A DNA stretch of 64,000 nt, taken from NCBI RefSeq assembly GCF_900113335.1, contig NZ_FOOX01000001.1, positions 434,001 through 498,000 on the forward strand, in the 5' to 3' direction. This DNA comes from Desulfotruncus arcticus DSM 17038 (GTDB taxonomy: Bacteria; Bacillota; Desulfotomaculia; Desulfotomaculales; Desulfallaceae). Position numbers and translations under genes: made by a program. A model generated the notes under the pieces. The model did not search any database, was not told the origin of the DNA, and saw nothing but the letters and a program-made list of their open reading frames with translations. Below, in pieces: positions 35,820 through 43,475 of this stretch. Position 1 is the first letter of the stretch; the number at the start of each line of letters is the position of its first letter.

Positions 35820-36800
35820 ATGCAGGAACTCACCCTGGGCCAGGCCGTTAATCAGGCCCTGCGCGAAGAAATGAGCCGCGATGCTCTCGTTTTTATAGCC
35901 GGAGAAGGTGTTGGTGTTGGTATTCATAGTGATCCCCGCATGGCTACCCACGGGCTGCTGGAAGAATTCGGCCCCCGCAGGGTCAAGGACACCCCGGTTT
36001 CGGAGGCGGCTATTGCCGGTTTGGCTGTTGGCGCTTCAGTAATGGGGCTTCGGCCTGTAGTGGAAATTATGTTCAATCCTTTCTTTACTATTGCTGCTGA
36101 TCAGATTGTTAATCATGCAGCCAAGCTTCGTTATTTATCCGGCGGAAAAAGTAAGTTCCCCCTGGTTGTGCGGATCAAAACCGGGGCGGGTCTTGGGGCC
36201 GGCTGTCAGCATTCTCATAACCTGGAGGCCTGGGTTGCTCACTCTCCGGGTCTAAAGGTAGTTATGCCGGGCACACCGGCTGATGCCAAGGGTTTGTTAA
36301 AATCGGCCATTCGTGATGAAAACCCGGTTATTTTTATTGAAGACATGATTTTAAACTTTGTCCCTGGTCCTGTACCAGAGGGTGACTATACAATTCCTAT
36401 TGGTGTGGCGGATATTAAAAAGCCAGGCCGTGATGTGACATTGGTTACCTGGTCTAAAATGCTGGGAGCCGCCTTTAAAGCGGCCGGAATGCTAAAGCAG
36501 GAGGGCATCAGCGTAGAAATCGTGGATTTAAGGACACTGGTGCCATTAGATGAAGCAGCTATATTAACGTCGGTTAAAAAAACCGGCCGTTTGGTAGTGC
36601 TGCATGAGGCCACCCGAACCGGCGGTTTTGGTGGGGAAATTGCCGCTCTGGTGGCGGAAAAAGCCTTTGATATGCTAAAGGCCCCGGTTAAACGTATAAC
36701 CGCTCCGGACATACCGGTACCTTTCAGCAAGCCTTTAGAAGACTTTTATATGCCCAATGAAAAGGATTTAATTGATACGATTAAAGGCTTTTTTAAGTGA
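35820..36800 (+). CDS. TPP-dependent dehydrogenase E1 beta subunit
   Basis: 326-residue transketolase-like beta chain. FIAGEGVGVG, RVKDTPVSEAAIAGLAVGAS and PVVEIMFNPFFTIAADQIVN are the E1 beta pattern; the C-terminal domain begins near residue 200 (DVTLVTWSKMLGAAF) and has RLVVLHEATRTGGFGGEIAA. ATG 35820 lies seven bases after GGGGGAGG; an ATG at 35814 is too close. Next downstream is the decayed region, so any E2/E3 partners must be elsewhere or lost. Confidence 0.85.
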   Translation: MQELTLGQAVNQALREEMSRDALVFIAGEGVGVGIHSDPRMATHGLLEEFGPRRVKDTPVSEAAIAGLAVGASVMGLRPVVEIMFNPFFTIAADQIVNHAAKLRYLSGGKSKFPLVVRIKTGAGLGAGCQHSHNLEAWVAHSPGLKVVMPGTPADAKGLLKSAIRDENPVIFIEDMILNFVPGPVPEGDYTIPIGVADIKKPGRDVTLVTWSKMLGAAFKAAGMLKQEGISVEIVDLRTLVPLDEAAILTSVKKTGRLVVLHEATRTGGFGGEIAALVAEKAFDMLKAPVKRITAPDIPVPFSKPLEDFYMPNEKDLIDTIKGFFK

Positions 36801-36904
36801 TTTGTACAAAGAAACTATGAGGGGTTCTGGTGTAAGGTCATCTGGATGAAGGGTTCAATCATAGTATGGTCCCTTATCCTGGGGAGCAACGGAAGAACGC
36901 TGCT

Positions 36905-37080
36905 AAAGCTTGAGTCAACAACCCCCACTTAACGGCTACCGCCGTTTGAAGTGGGGGGCTTGCGGGGGCATAGCGGAAAAGCGTTATGTCCGCAAGCCCG
37001 GTTGAATAGCCAAAGCCAACCGGAATCCTTTAAATCTGAGCGAGTTGGCTATGTTACCCCGGAATGAGGGGACAAGCCCC
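36905..37080 (+). ncRNA. Omega-RNA (HEARO)-like structured region upstream of the IscB relic
   Basis: A run of strong helices: CCCCCACTT-AACGGC / GCCGTT-AAGTGGGGG (36922-36957), GCTTGCGG / CCGCAAGC (36958-36997), CCGGTTG / CAACCGG (36998-37023), and CCCC / GGGG / CCCC blocks at 37057-37080. AGCCAAC (37014) can instead pair with GTTGGCT (37044), a pseudoknot-type alternative. This density, directly before an IscB remnant, matches the placement of HEARO/omega RNAs. Family assignment rests on context, not on a covariance search. Confidence 0.5.
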
Positions 37081-37084
37081 TTAG

Positions 37085-37375
37085 ATAGGCGCACCCATTC
37101 TGCCGGTAACCCGGGTAATTGTCGAGGTATCCAGTTTCGATATCCAAGCAATCAAAAACCCCGATATCTCCGGTAAAGAGTGCCAGCAGGGCGAGCAGTA
37201 CGGCTACTGGAACCTGCGCGAATACATCCTGCACCGGGACAACCACCGGTGCCAAAACCCGGACTGCACTAACAGCTCAAAGGAACCGGTACTACAAATA
37301 CACCACATCGGCTACTGGAAGAACGACAGGCACGCAAAACTTCAGAGCTTATGTCCGGCTTGTAGACTTGTCTAA
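37085..37375 (+). pseudogene. IscB RNA-guided nuclease fragment (HNH region)
   Basis: Frame open from an in-frame TAG at 37082 to TAA 37373, with no start. It encodes ILPVTRVIVEVSSFDIQAIK, then QQGEQYGYWNLREYILHRD, then two CxxC-like pairs and VLQIHHIGYWKND, ending LCPACRLV. This is the RuvC-II-to-HNH part of IscB: the HNH His-His is HHI and the zinc cysteines are CQNPDC and CPAC. The N-terminal RRXRR/RuvC-I part and the C-terminal RuvC-III are missing, so the element is dead. Confidence 0.75.
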
Positions 37376-37486
37376 ACCAGTAAGAACTGATCTAATTAGC
37401 CACCTCTACTACGGTAAGAGGCTGCGAGTGATATAGTCGCCTTACCGGGCGACTGGGAGAGTGAGCCGTTGCCGGATTTGGTTTTA

Positions 37487-37527
37487 AAGAGCTCTTGGAG
37501 TTATATCCAGGGGCTCTTATTTTTTAT
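37487..37527 (+). terminator. Rho-independent terminator
   Basis: AAGAGCTCTTGGA pairs with TCCAGGGGCTCTT around GTTATA, followed by ATTTTTTA. Confidence 0.75.
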
Positions 37528-37711
37528 CTAAGTAGATGTCATATTAATGCAGGTGGTACGTGGAGCGAACATATGGGGATTATTAAAAAAAGTTAAACAG
37601 AGGGATAGGCGGCGCATAATTTTTCCATTACCTTAGCTTTAACAGTATTTATTTATAATTTACCCGGGATATGAGAAATAATAACTATAGCTCAAAAAAG
37701 GGGCACAGAAA

Positions 37712-37828
37712 GTGGTTCAGCTTGGCAACTATCGTGTTGGTAAAGCTAATGAAGCAAACGAACCATCTGTCAGTATTACAGAAGTCTCGTATTTATGGGA
37801 TTTCCTGGCGGCAGATATAAGTGTTTAG
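37712..37828 (+). pseudogene. Gene fragment of unknown family
   Basis: GTG 37712 to TAG: VQLGNYRVGKANEANEPSVS then ITEVSYLWDFLAADISV. The frame is open a little further upstream (GAQK) without a ribosome site. It reads like real protein but is only 38 codons; it is probably the head of a gene whose remainder has decayed, possibly linked to the fragment at 38315. Confidence 0.35.
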
Positions 37829-37899
37829 AAGAAACGAGCTTGTACCATACGATCAATACTGTGTAGATGTAGAATAGATCCTTTAAGAAATAAGACAAC

Positions 37900-38028
37900 C
37901 TATGTATCCTCTGATGTTCCCTTTGCCTTCCTGCAGGCATATTTCTTTTCCTGTGCCTTTTTATTGGGAACCACCTGGGTCCGCGGCTTTCTAAGCCATG
38001 CTGCACGGGTTAGCTTAACCTTTTTCAT
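37900..38028 (-). CDS. Small basic protein (42 aa)
   Basis: ATG 38028 behind AGAGGTGTGAGAG. The product begins MKKVKLTRAAWLRKPRTQVV and ends CRKAKGTSEDT; 13 Lys/Arg of 42 residues. Good ribosome site, no recognised family. It is the only intact-looking gene in the decayed 37.5-38.9 kb interval. Confidence 0.5.
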   Translation of the reverse strand: MKKVKLTRAAWLRKPRTQVVPNKKAQEKKYACRKAKGTSEDT

Positions 38029-38949
38029 CTCTCACACCTCTAATCCGGACTCCTTGATCCGCGAGATTTTTACAAAATGCATGCCTCTTATTATATCATC
38101 TTTCAAGCTGAGCTGAGGGTTTTAGCTACTTTAGAACTTGATTCACGGAAACACTCGGGGGGAGTAAACTAATTATAATCGTGATTTTCCAAAATAAACA
38201 GTTTATTTATAGTTGTGTTTAATTCACGTGCAACTTTTGCGGCTAGTTTAAGAGAAGGATTATATTTGGAAAACCTTCTTTCAAATCACCAGCTACTTTT
38301 TTTTATACATTTTTAGTTCGGTTCAGGCTGTAACAAAGGAAAAGATATCTTTTTTAAACAGGGCTATATGGGGCCTCGATCCAGATGCACTGGATAATGG
38401 GAGCTATGATTGTTTGGTATTGGAGAAGAAAGTGATTACTTCACTTATTACTTAAAACGAAGTTATTGGAATAATGTGTTTGGCGAAACACTGTGGAATC
38501 GGTTTTCGAAAGATGCAATTTCCTATCGAAATGAACATCCAAATAGCCAGAAAAGTATTTTATCTCCCGCCAAGTATTAATCGTCTTTTTGAGGCAACAA
38601 TGACCTATCCATTTGATAGACGTTTAAATAGAGCCTGTCCTTGGTTACGTTAATAACAATAAAACTCAGAGTAGCCACGATGACGGTCACTGCGCAGGCT
38701 ATGGCATTTTTACTTACAGAAAATATCATAATCGAATCAAACACCGGAGGGGGCTAAATGGTTAGAGAAGAATCCGAAATAAGGGGACAGCCCGCTGGTG
38801 CCAGTGTTCCGATTTTCTCGTTAAAGCTTCATGTATAATGTAATATTTATTAAAATTAAACATAAATTACATTTTAAATTTAATATGAGTAGGATATTTT
38901 ACATATTTGTTGAATTAGTTAAAAAATTCAATTACCGGGTGGGTGAATC
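38029..38949. other. Decayed, mostly non-coding interval
   Basis: Apart from the fragment at 38315-38580 no gene is visible. A 26-codon frame (38758-38838) has GGAGGGGG ahead but reads low-information sequence (MVREESEIRGQPAGASVPIF) and includes an AATAAGGGGACAG string typical of intergenic repeats. Bases 38825-38940 are very AT-rich and probably hold the promoter of the next gene. Confidence 0.4.
38315..38580 (+). pseudogene. Frameshifted gene remnant of unknown family
   Basis: One frame gives AVTKEKISFLNRAIWGLDPD and ALDNGSYDCLVLEKK up to about 38430. The -1 frame then continues SDYFTYYLKRSYWNNVFGET and LWNRFSKDAISYRNEHPN, ending SILSPAKY at TAA 38578. The two parts read as one protein broken by a frameshift with no start. 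Function unknown. Confidence 0.4.
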
Positions 38950-40014
38950 ATGCTTAAAACATTTACACCGGAAAAAATTAATCAAATGACCGTTAAAAAT
39001 CGTATTCTGCGTTCAGCTACTATGGAAAATATGGCGGACGAAGAAGGCTTTGTGACTGAAGAAATTTTAAAGTTGTATGCAGCCCTGACTGCCGGCGGAA
39101 CCGGGCTGATTGTTACCGGCGCGTGTGCTGTTGAAAAAAATGGCCGGGTGTGGAACCGGCAATTGGCCGCCTGGGATGATCAACACATTCAAGGTCTGGA
39201 GCAAATTGCTGAAGTCATCCACCGTTACGGTAAAGGATGCCGGTGCGCGGTGCAGCTGCACCACGGCGGAGTATCCGGTTACGGTTACTCTTATGGAGCT
39301 AAAGGTGTCAGTTATGCGCTTAGCGATTTTACTGCAGAGGAAATTAAAAGAATTATCCAGGCCTTCGGTGATGCGGCGCTTAGAGTTAAAAAGGCAGGTT
39401 TTGACGCCGTTGCGGTACACGGGGCGCATGGTTACCTCATCAGCCAGTTCATGTCTCCGGCAACCAATAACCGCACCGACCAGTGGGGGGGCAGCCTCAG
39501 CAACAGGACTCGTTTTGCTGTTGAAGTATGTTACGCCATCAGGGAAAAAATAGGCGCAGAAATGCCGCTGCTCTGGAAAATCAATTGCGAAGATTATCTT
39601 GAAGGCGGGCAGGGTATAAATGAATATCTGGAAGCCGCCACTCAATTAACGAAGTCGGGAGTTGACCTTATTGAAATCAGCGGCGGGCTGAAAGATCAGG
39701 TAAAACTGCGCTCCAGACTTAAACAGCAGGCCGGACGCGGTGAAGCTTATTTCAGGCATGCCGTAAAACCTTTTAAGCAGGCAATTGGTGAAAAGACGCT
39801 GGCTGTTACCGGCGGGATCAGGTCATTGCAGGTCATGGAAGAATTACTAGCTGAAGGCCTGGACTTTTTAGGCATCTGCCGCCCTCTGATCTGTGAGCCG
39901 GATTTGCCCGCCAAGTTTCTTGAAATTTCCCAGCCCCACACCTCCAATTGTATTTCCTGTAATCAATGTCTGCTGGGCATTGCCGGCGGACCGGTTAGGT
40001 GCCTGGCAGACTAA
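38950..40014 (+). CDS. Old Yellow Enzyme-family NADH:flavin oxidoreductase, short form
   Basis: 354-residue FMN TIM barrel. NRILRSATMENMADEEGFVT opens it; VQLHHGG, HGAHGYLISQFMSPATNNR and GGIRS are FMN/substrate-site motifs. It ends with CISCNQCLLGIAGGPVRC, the 4Fe-4S motif that in 2,4-dienoyl-CoA reductase-type enzymes precedes FAD and NADH domains. Those domains are absent, so electrons must come from a separate partner. ATG 38950 has GGGTGGGTGA ahead. Single-gene unit flanked by AT-rich DNA. Confidence 0.85.
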   Translation: MLKTFTPEKINQMTVKNRILRSATMENMADEEGFVTEEILKLYAALTAGGTGLIVTGACAVEKNGRVWNRQLAAWDDQHIQGLEQIAEVIHRYGKGCRCAVQLHHGGVSGYGYSYGAKGVSYALSDFTAEEIKRIIQAFGDAALRVKKAGFDAVAVHGAHGYLISQFMSPATNNRTDQWGGSLSNRTRFAVEVCYAIREKIGAEMPLLWKINCEDYLEGGQGINEYLEAATQLTKSGVDLIEISGGLKDQVKLRSRLKQQAGRGEAYFRHAVKPFKQAIGEKTLAVTGGIRSLQVMEELLAEGLDFLGICRPLICEPDLPAKFLEISQPHTSNCISCNQCLLGIAGGPVRCLAD

Positions 40015-40418
40015 AAAAAACTTTATATAAATTTTATATATAATGTAATTTTCTTATTGCAAATTAGTTAATTTTAGATATAATAAAATCATAACTTAAC
40101 ATTTTACACTTATACTGCATTTTTCAAATTAACCCTACAAGGTGGCAAAATAAATTATATAAGGATTGATAGATTGATAAATTGACGTTTTTGATCCAAT
40201 TTATGCGCTGAAAAAAAACAGCAGCTTAATGGGCAAAGAGGCCTTCGCGGAAGTATTTCCGCGAGGCCTTTCTTATATTAGCAGGGAATTCGGGAAGGTA
40301 TCCAAAAAACCGACAAGACCAAAAAGTAGATCCTTAAAGACAAATATCTTACCTAAAAAGGGGGGAAAAGTTGGTATTTCGTCTAATAGCCCGATTTTTG
40401 AATTAGGAGGTTAAGAGT
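40015..40418. other. Intergenic AT-rich stretch ahead of the carboxylase cluster
   Basis: The first ~200 bases are almost only A/T, with TATATAA-like strings; a terminator-like hairpin follows at 40235. A 61-codon frame across the hairpin has no ribosome site and is not called. The promoter of the cluster is probably between 40280 and 40400, but I cannot fix it. Confidence 0.45.
40235..40277 (+). terminator. Terminator-like hairpin
   Basis: AAAGAGGCCTTCGCGGAA pairs with TTCCGCGAGGCCTTT around GTAT (one bulge), followed by CTTATATT. The U-tract is poor. Confidence 0.6.
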
Positions 40419-41405
40419 ATGGCAAATTTGCCCTATAACGTAATTTTAGACACTTTGCCGGCCACCGGGTCCCGGTTGGAGGTACTGTTCAGGCAGGCAG
40501 GCGACGGTTTTCTGCAGGTTGAGTATGGGCGGGAGCAACGGGCCAACCTGCAGGATTCGTTTAGAATCCAGGTAATCAACGAACTAATCCTGTCCAAAAA
40601 CCTGCTCGGCTTGATCGAAACTGTTCCCGGCATCCGGACCAATTTGTTTCATTTCGACCCGGAAGTCCTTTCCGTCCTGCAACTGATCGATACGATCAAA
40701 GCAGCCGAAGAATCCGTGAAGTCAATTGAGGATATTGTGGTGGAATCGCGGCTGATTCACCTGCCCATCGCTTTCGAGGACAGTGAAACCAAAAAGGCTG
40801 TGGCGAAGTATGTAAAGGAAGTAAGGCCGGGCGCGCCCAACGTGATTAACGGCTATAATCTGGAATATATCGCGATGTGCAACGGCGTCACGGTGGAGGA
40901 GATCAAAAAAATGCTGCTGGGCACCGACTGGTATAACAGCGGCGGCGGTTTCTGGCCCGGCGGGGGATTCTTCTGGCCGATGGATCCCAGGTGCGCTATT
41001 GTAGTGCCCAAGTACAACCCGCCAAGAACCTGGACACCGGAAGGAACCGTAGGCATCGGCGGACCCTGCGTATTTACGTATACCACTCCCACAGGCGGCG
41101 GATACCAGCTGTTCGGCAGAACCATACCCACCTTCCAGTTCAGCCAAAAGCACCCGTTATTTAAAGACAGCCCGTTTCTTTATCGCTCCGCCGACCGGAT
41201 CCGGTTCCACGAGGTAACGGAACAGGAAATACTGCATATTTACGAGCATGTGCACGACAAGACCGATTACCAGTATCAAATTGAGGAAGGTCAAATTCCG
41301 GTTAAGGACTATCTGGAGTTTTATAATTCCGAAGAAGTGCAGCGGGGTGCCCGGGAATTCCAGGCCAGGCAAAAGGAAGGCACCAAACAGGCGCCCAGGC
41401 TTTAA
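40419..41405 (+). CDS. Carboxyltransferase subunit, PxpB/KipI-like with urea-carboxylase-type C-terminus
   Basis: 328 residues, about 90 longer than usual PxpB/KipI. The core has YNLEYIAMCNGVTVEEIKKM, GGGFFWPMDPRCAIVVPKYN and GTVGIGGPCVF (AHS1/CT_C_D fold). From about residue 225 it follows the urea carboxylase pattern: GGYQLFGRTIPTF, FLYRSADRIRFHEVTEQEIL and DYLEFYNSEE. ATG 40419 has TTAGGAGG ahead. Followed by the AHS2 half, a LamB/YcsF protein, BCCP and BC, it looks like one half of a split carboxyltransferase. Substrate (urea, 5-oxoproline or another amide) is not known. Confidence 0.75.
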   Translation: MANLPYNVILDTLPATGSRLEVLFRQAGDGFLQVEYGREQRANLQDSFRIQVINELILSKNLLGLIETVPGIRTNLFHFDPEVLSVLQLIDTIKAAEESVKSIEDIVVESRLIHLPIAFEDSETKKAVAKYVKEVRPGAPNVINGYNLEYIAMCNGVTVEEIKKMLLGTDWYNSGGGFWPGGGFFWPMDPRCAIVVPKYNPPRTWTPEGTVGIGGPCVFTYTTPTGGGYQLFGRTIPTFQFSQKHPLFKDSPFLYRSADRIRFHEVTEQEILHIYEHVHDKTDYQYQIEEGQIPVKDYLEFYNSEEVQRGAREFQARQKEGTKQAPRL

Positions 41406-41438
41406 TATTATTAAATTAATTGGATGGGAGGAAGGAAC

Positions 41439-42422
41439 ATGTTAAAGGTTATCAACCCCGGAATCGAGGTTATCGTTGAAGATTGGCCGGGCCGCCTGGG
41501 CTACCTGGGCAAAGGCATGGCGCCCTCCGCGGCAATGGACAATGTAGCCCTGGACCTGGCCAACCTGCTGGTCGGCAACCCGCACGGCGAGGCCGGTATA
41601 GAGATTGCCGGAGGCTACTTTGAGGCGGAATTCGCCTCAAACACCGTCATCAGCATTACGGGCACGGACATGCAGCCCACCATTAACAGCCAGCCCGTTC
41701 CCATGTGGGAGTCAATTGCAGTAAGCAAGGGAGATAAAATTAAATTCAACCATTTCGGCAATCTTGGTTTCAGGTCATATTTAAGTGTCGCCGGGGGCAT
41801 TGATGTGCCGGTCTACCTCGACAGCAAATCGACCTGCATTTTCGGCAGCTATGGCGGTTACCAGGGAAGAAAACTGCAGGCCGGGGATATCGTTAATTTC
41901 GGCAACCCCACCCGGGACCTGAACAATCTCAAAGGCAGGAAGATTAAAAAAGAAGCCATTCCGGAATACGCTCGGGAATGGGTTTTAAGGGCTGTTCCGG
42001 GGCCGAACACGTGCCCGGACTACGTCACCGAGGAAGGAATGAATTATTTATTCAGCAATGCTTTTAAGATTCAGCACAGCTCCAACCGCTCTGCATACCG
42101 TCTGCAAGAACTAAAAGAAGGATTCTTTGCCCGGGAGGACGGCGGTGTCGGCGGCAGTCACCCGTCCAATATTGTAGACCACGCCTACGCCATGCGCGGC
42201 GCCTTGAACATCTGCGGGAACACGCCGGTGCTGCTGATCGGGGACGGGCCCACCCTGGGCGGTTACATGTGCGTTCTGTCCGTGATTAACGCCGACCTGT
42301 GGAAAGTCGGCCAGGGCACTCCTTCCCGCGACTACATCAGGTTCGAAATGTGTACCCAGGAGGAGGCCGCTTTAGCGCGCAGGGCACAAAGGGCTTTATT
42401 TGATGAGAAATCACTGGCTTAA
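41439..42422 (+). CDS. Carboxyltransferase subunit, PxpC/KipA-like (AHS2)
   Basis: 327 residues of the biotin-dependent carboxyltransferase/KipA family. EVIVEDWPGRLGYLGKGMAP, AMDNVALDLANLLVGNPHGE and AGIEIAGGYFEAEF at the N-terminus and RSYLSVAGGIDVP in the middle are diagnostic. It completes the carboxyltransferase with the preceding gene. ATG 41439 has GGGAGGA six bases ahead; a longer frame lacks a site. Confidence 0.88.
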   Translation: MLKVINPGIEVIVEDWPGRLGYLGKGMAPSAAMDNVALDLANLLVGNPHGEAGIEIAGGYFEAEFASNTVISITGTDMQPTINSQPVPMWESIAVSKGDKIKFNHFGNLGFRSYLSVAGGIDVPVYLDSKSTCIFGSYGGYQGRKLQAGDIVNFGNPTRDLNNLKGRKIKKEAIPEYAREWVLRAVPGPNTCPDYVTEEGMNYLFSNAFKIQHSSNRSAYRLQELKEGFFAREDGGVGGSHPSNIVDHAYAMRGALNICGNTPVLLIGDGPTLGGYMCVLSVINADLWKVGQGTPSRDYIRFEMCTQEEAALARRAQRALFDEKSLA

Positions 42423-42444
42423 ATTACTAGAAGAGGTGACATAA

Positions 42445-43194
42445 ATGGATATCAACGTCGATATGGGGGAAAGCTTTGGCCGGTATAAGCTTGGCAACGA
42501 TGAGGAAGTGATGAAGCATATCACTTCGGCCAATGTCGCCTGTGGCTTTCACGCCGGCGACCCGCTGGTTATGGATGAAACTGTGCAGTTAGCCAAAAAA
42601 TACAGGGTTGCCGTAGGTGCCCATACCGGATTGCCCGATAAACAGGGATTCGGACGAAGGAGAATGGATATCACCCCTGAGGAACTGAGGACAGACACCC
42701 TTTACCAACTTGGAGCGCTGGACGCCTTTTTAAAAGTCCGCAGCATGTCAATGCAACATGTCAAGCCGCACGGGATTCTTTACCGCATGGTCGCCGAAGA
42801 CGAAAGGTATGCCGATGCATTTTTGGATGCCGTATCCAGGTATAACTTCCAACTTTATCTTTTTGTTCAAAGAAACACGTTGATCTGGGAGCGCGGCAAA
42901 AAGTTGGGCCTTAAAGTAGCCGCCGAAATTCTAGTCGACCTGAGTTATGACGATGACGGCAACTGGGTGCTGGAGCGTAAAAAGAAGCCCCGGTCCCCCG
43001 GAGAGGTTGCCGAGCGGGCTGTAATGGTGGCCAGGCAAGGACAAATTAATACTATCAGCGGTAATTTGATCAGTGCCCGGGCGGATACCATCTGCTGTCA
43101 CGGAGATTCACCCAATGCCGCAGAGGTCGTTAAAAAGATCAAAGAGGAGTATGAGCGCCTGGAAATACCGCTGGTAAAAATCAGCGAATCTTAA
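42445..43194 (+). CDS. LamB/YcsF-family protein (PxpA-like)
   Basis: 249 residues. The opening MDINVDMGESFGRYKLGNDE and SANVACGFHAGDPLVM, then GAHTGLPDKQGFGRR and VKPHGILYRMV, are the family signature; acidic and His residues here form the presumed active site. In known 5-oxoprolinase PxpA acts with PxpB and PxpC. ATG 42445 has AGAGGTGA ahead. Its position inside a biotin carboxylase operon suggests that it hydrolyses the carboxylated product. Confidence 0.88.
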   Translation: MDINVDMGESFGRYKLGNDEEVMKHITSANVACGFHAGDPLVMDETVQLAKKYRVAVGAHTGLPDKQGFGRRRMDITPEELRTDTLYQLGALDAFLKVRSMSMQHVKPHGILYRMVAEDERYADAFLDAVSRYNFQLYLFVQRNTLIWERGKKLGLKVAAEILVDLSYDDDGNWVLERKKKPRSPGEVAERAVMVARQGQINTISGNLISARADTICCHGDSPNAAEVVKKIKEEYERLEIPLVKISES

Positions 43195-43236
43195 AAATAA
43201 TCAATTAAAGACCTATTAGACAAGGAGGACTGTAAT

Positions 43237-43464
43237 ATGGAAAAGGCGATTAACGCGCACATGCCCGGCTTGGTGGCCCGGGTTGTAGTCAACGAGGGTG
43301 AAAAAGTTGCCCGGGGCCAGGAAGTGGCTGTAATCAACTGCATGAAAAACGAGCTTTCCGTACTTTCGCCGTATGACGGCGTGGTTAAGAAAATTCTGGT
43401 AGCCGAGTGGGATGAGATGGAAGTGGATAGCCCGATGGTGATTTTGGAAGTAGAGGGCGAGTAG
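43237..43464 (+). CDS. Biotin carboxyl carrier protein (short)
   Basis: 75-residue biotinyl domain only. The biotin-accepting lysine is Lys37 in NCMKNELSVLSPYDG; the usual consensus is AMKM or SMKM, so CMKN is atypical. INAHMPGLVARVVVNEGEKV is the first half of the lipoyl/biotinyl fold. ATG 43237 has AAGGAGGA ahead. It carries CO2 between the BC encoded next and the carboxyltransferase encoded upstream. Confidence 0.9.
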   Translation: MEKAINAHMPGLVARVVVNEGEKVARGQEVAVINCMKNELSVLSPYDGVVKKILVAEWDEMEVDSPMVILEVEGE

Positions 43465-43475
43465 AGGCAAAAAAA

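Noticed and set aside
37119..37436. 105-codon forward frame over the IscB relic
   Set aside because: Wrong frame: the IscB sequence reads in the neighbouring frame with HNH and zinc motifs; this one is Ser/Thr-rich shadow sequence.
38834..40049. TATAATGTAAT occurring on both sides of the Old Yellow Enzyme gene, as if a target duplication
   Set aside because: Eleven AT-only-type bases in very AT-rich DNA; chance is likely and no inverted ends are present.
40229..40414. 61-codon frame ahead of the carboxylase cluster
   Set aside because: Runs straight through a hairpin, has no ribosome site and ends just before the real gene.
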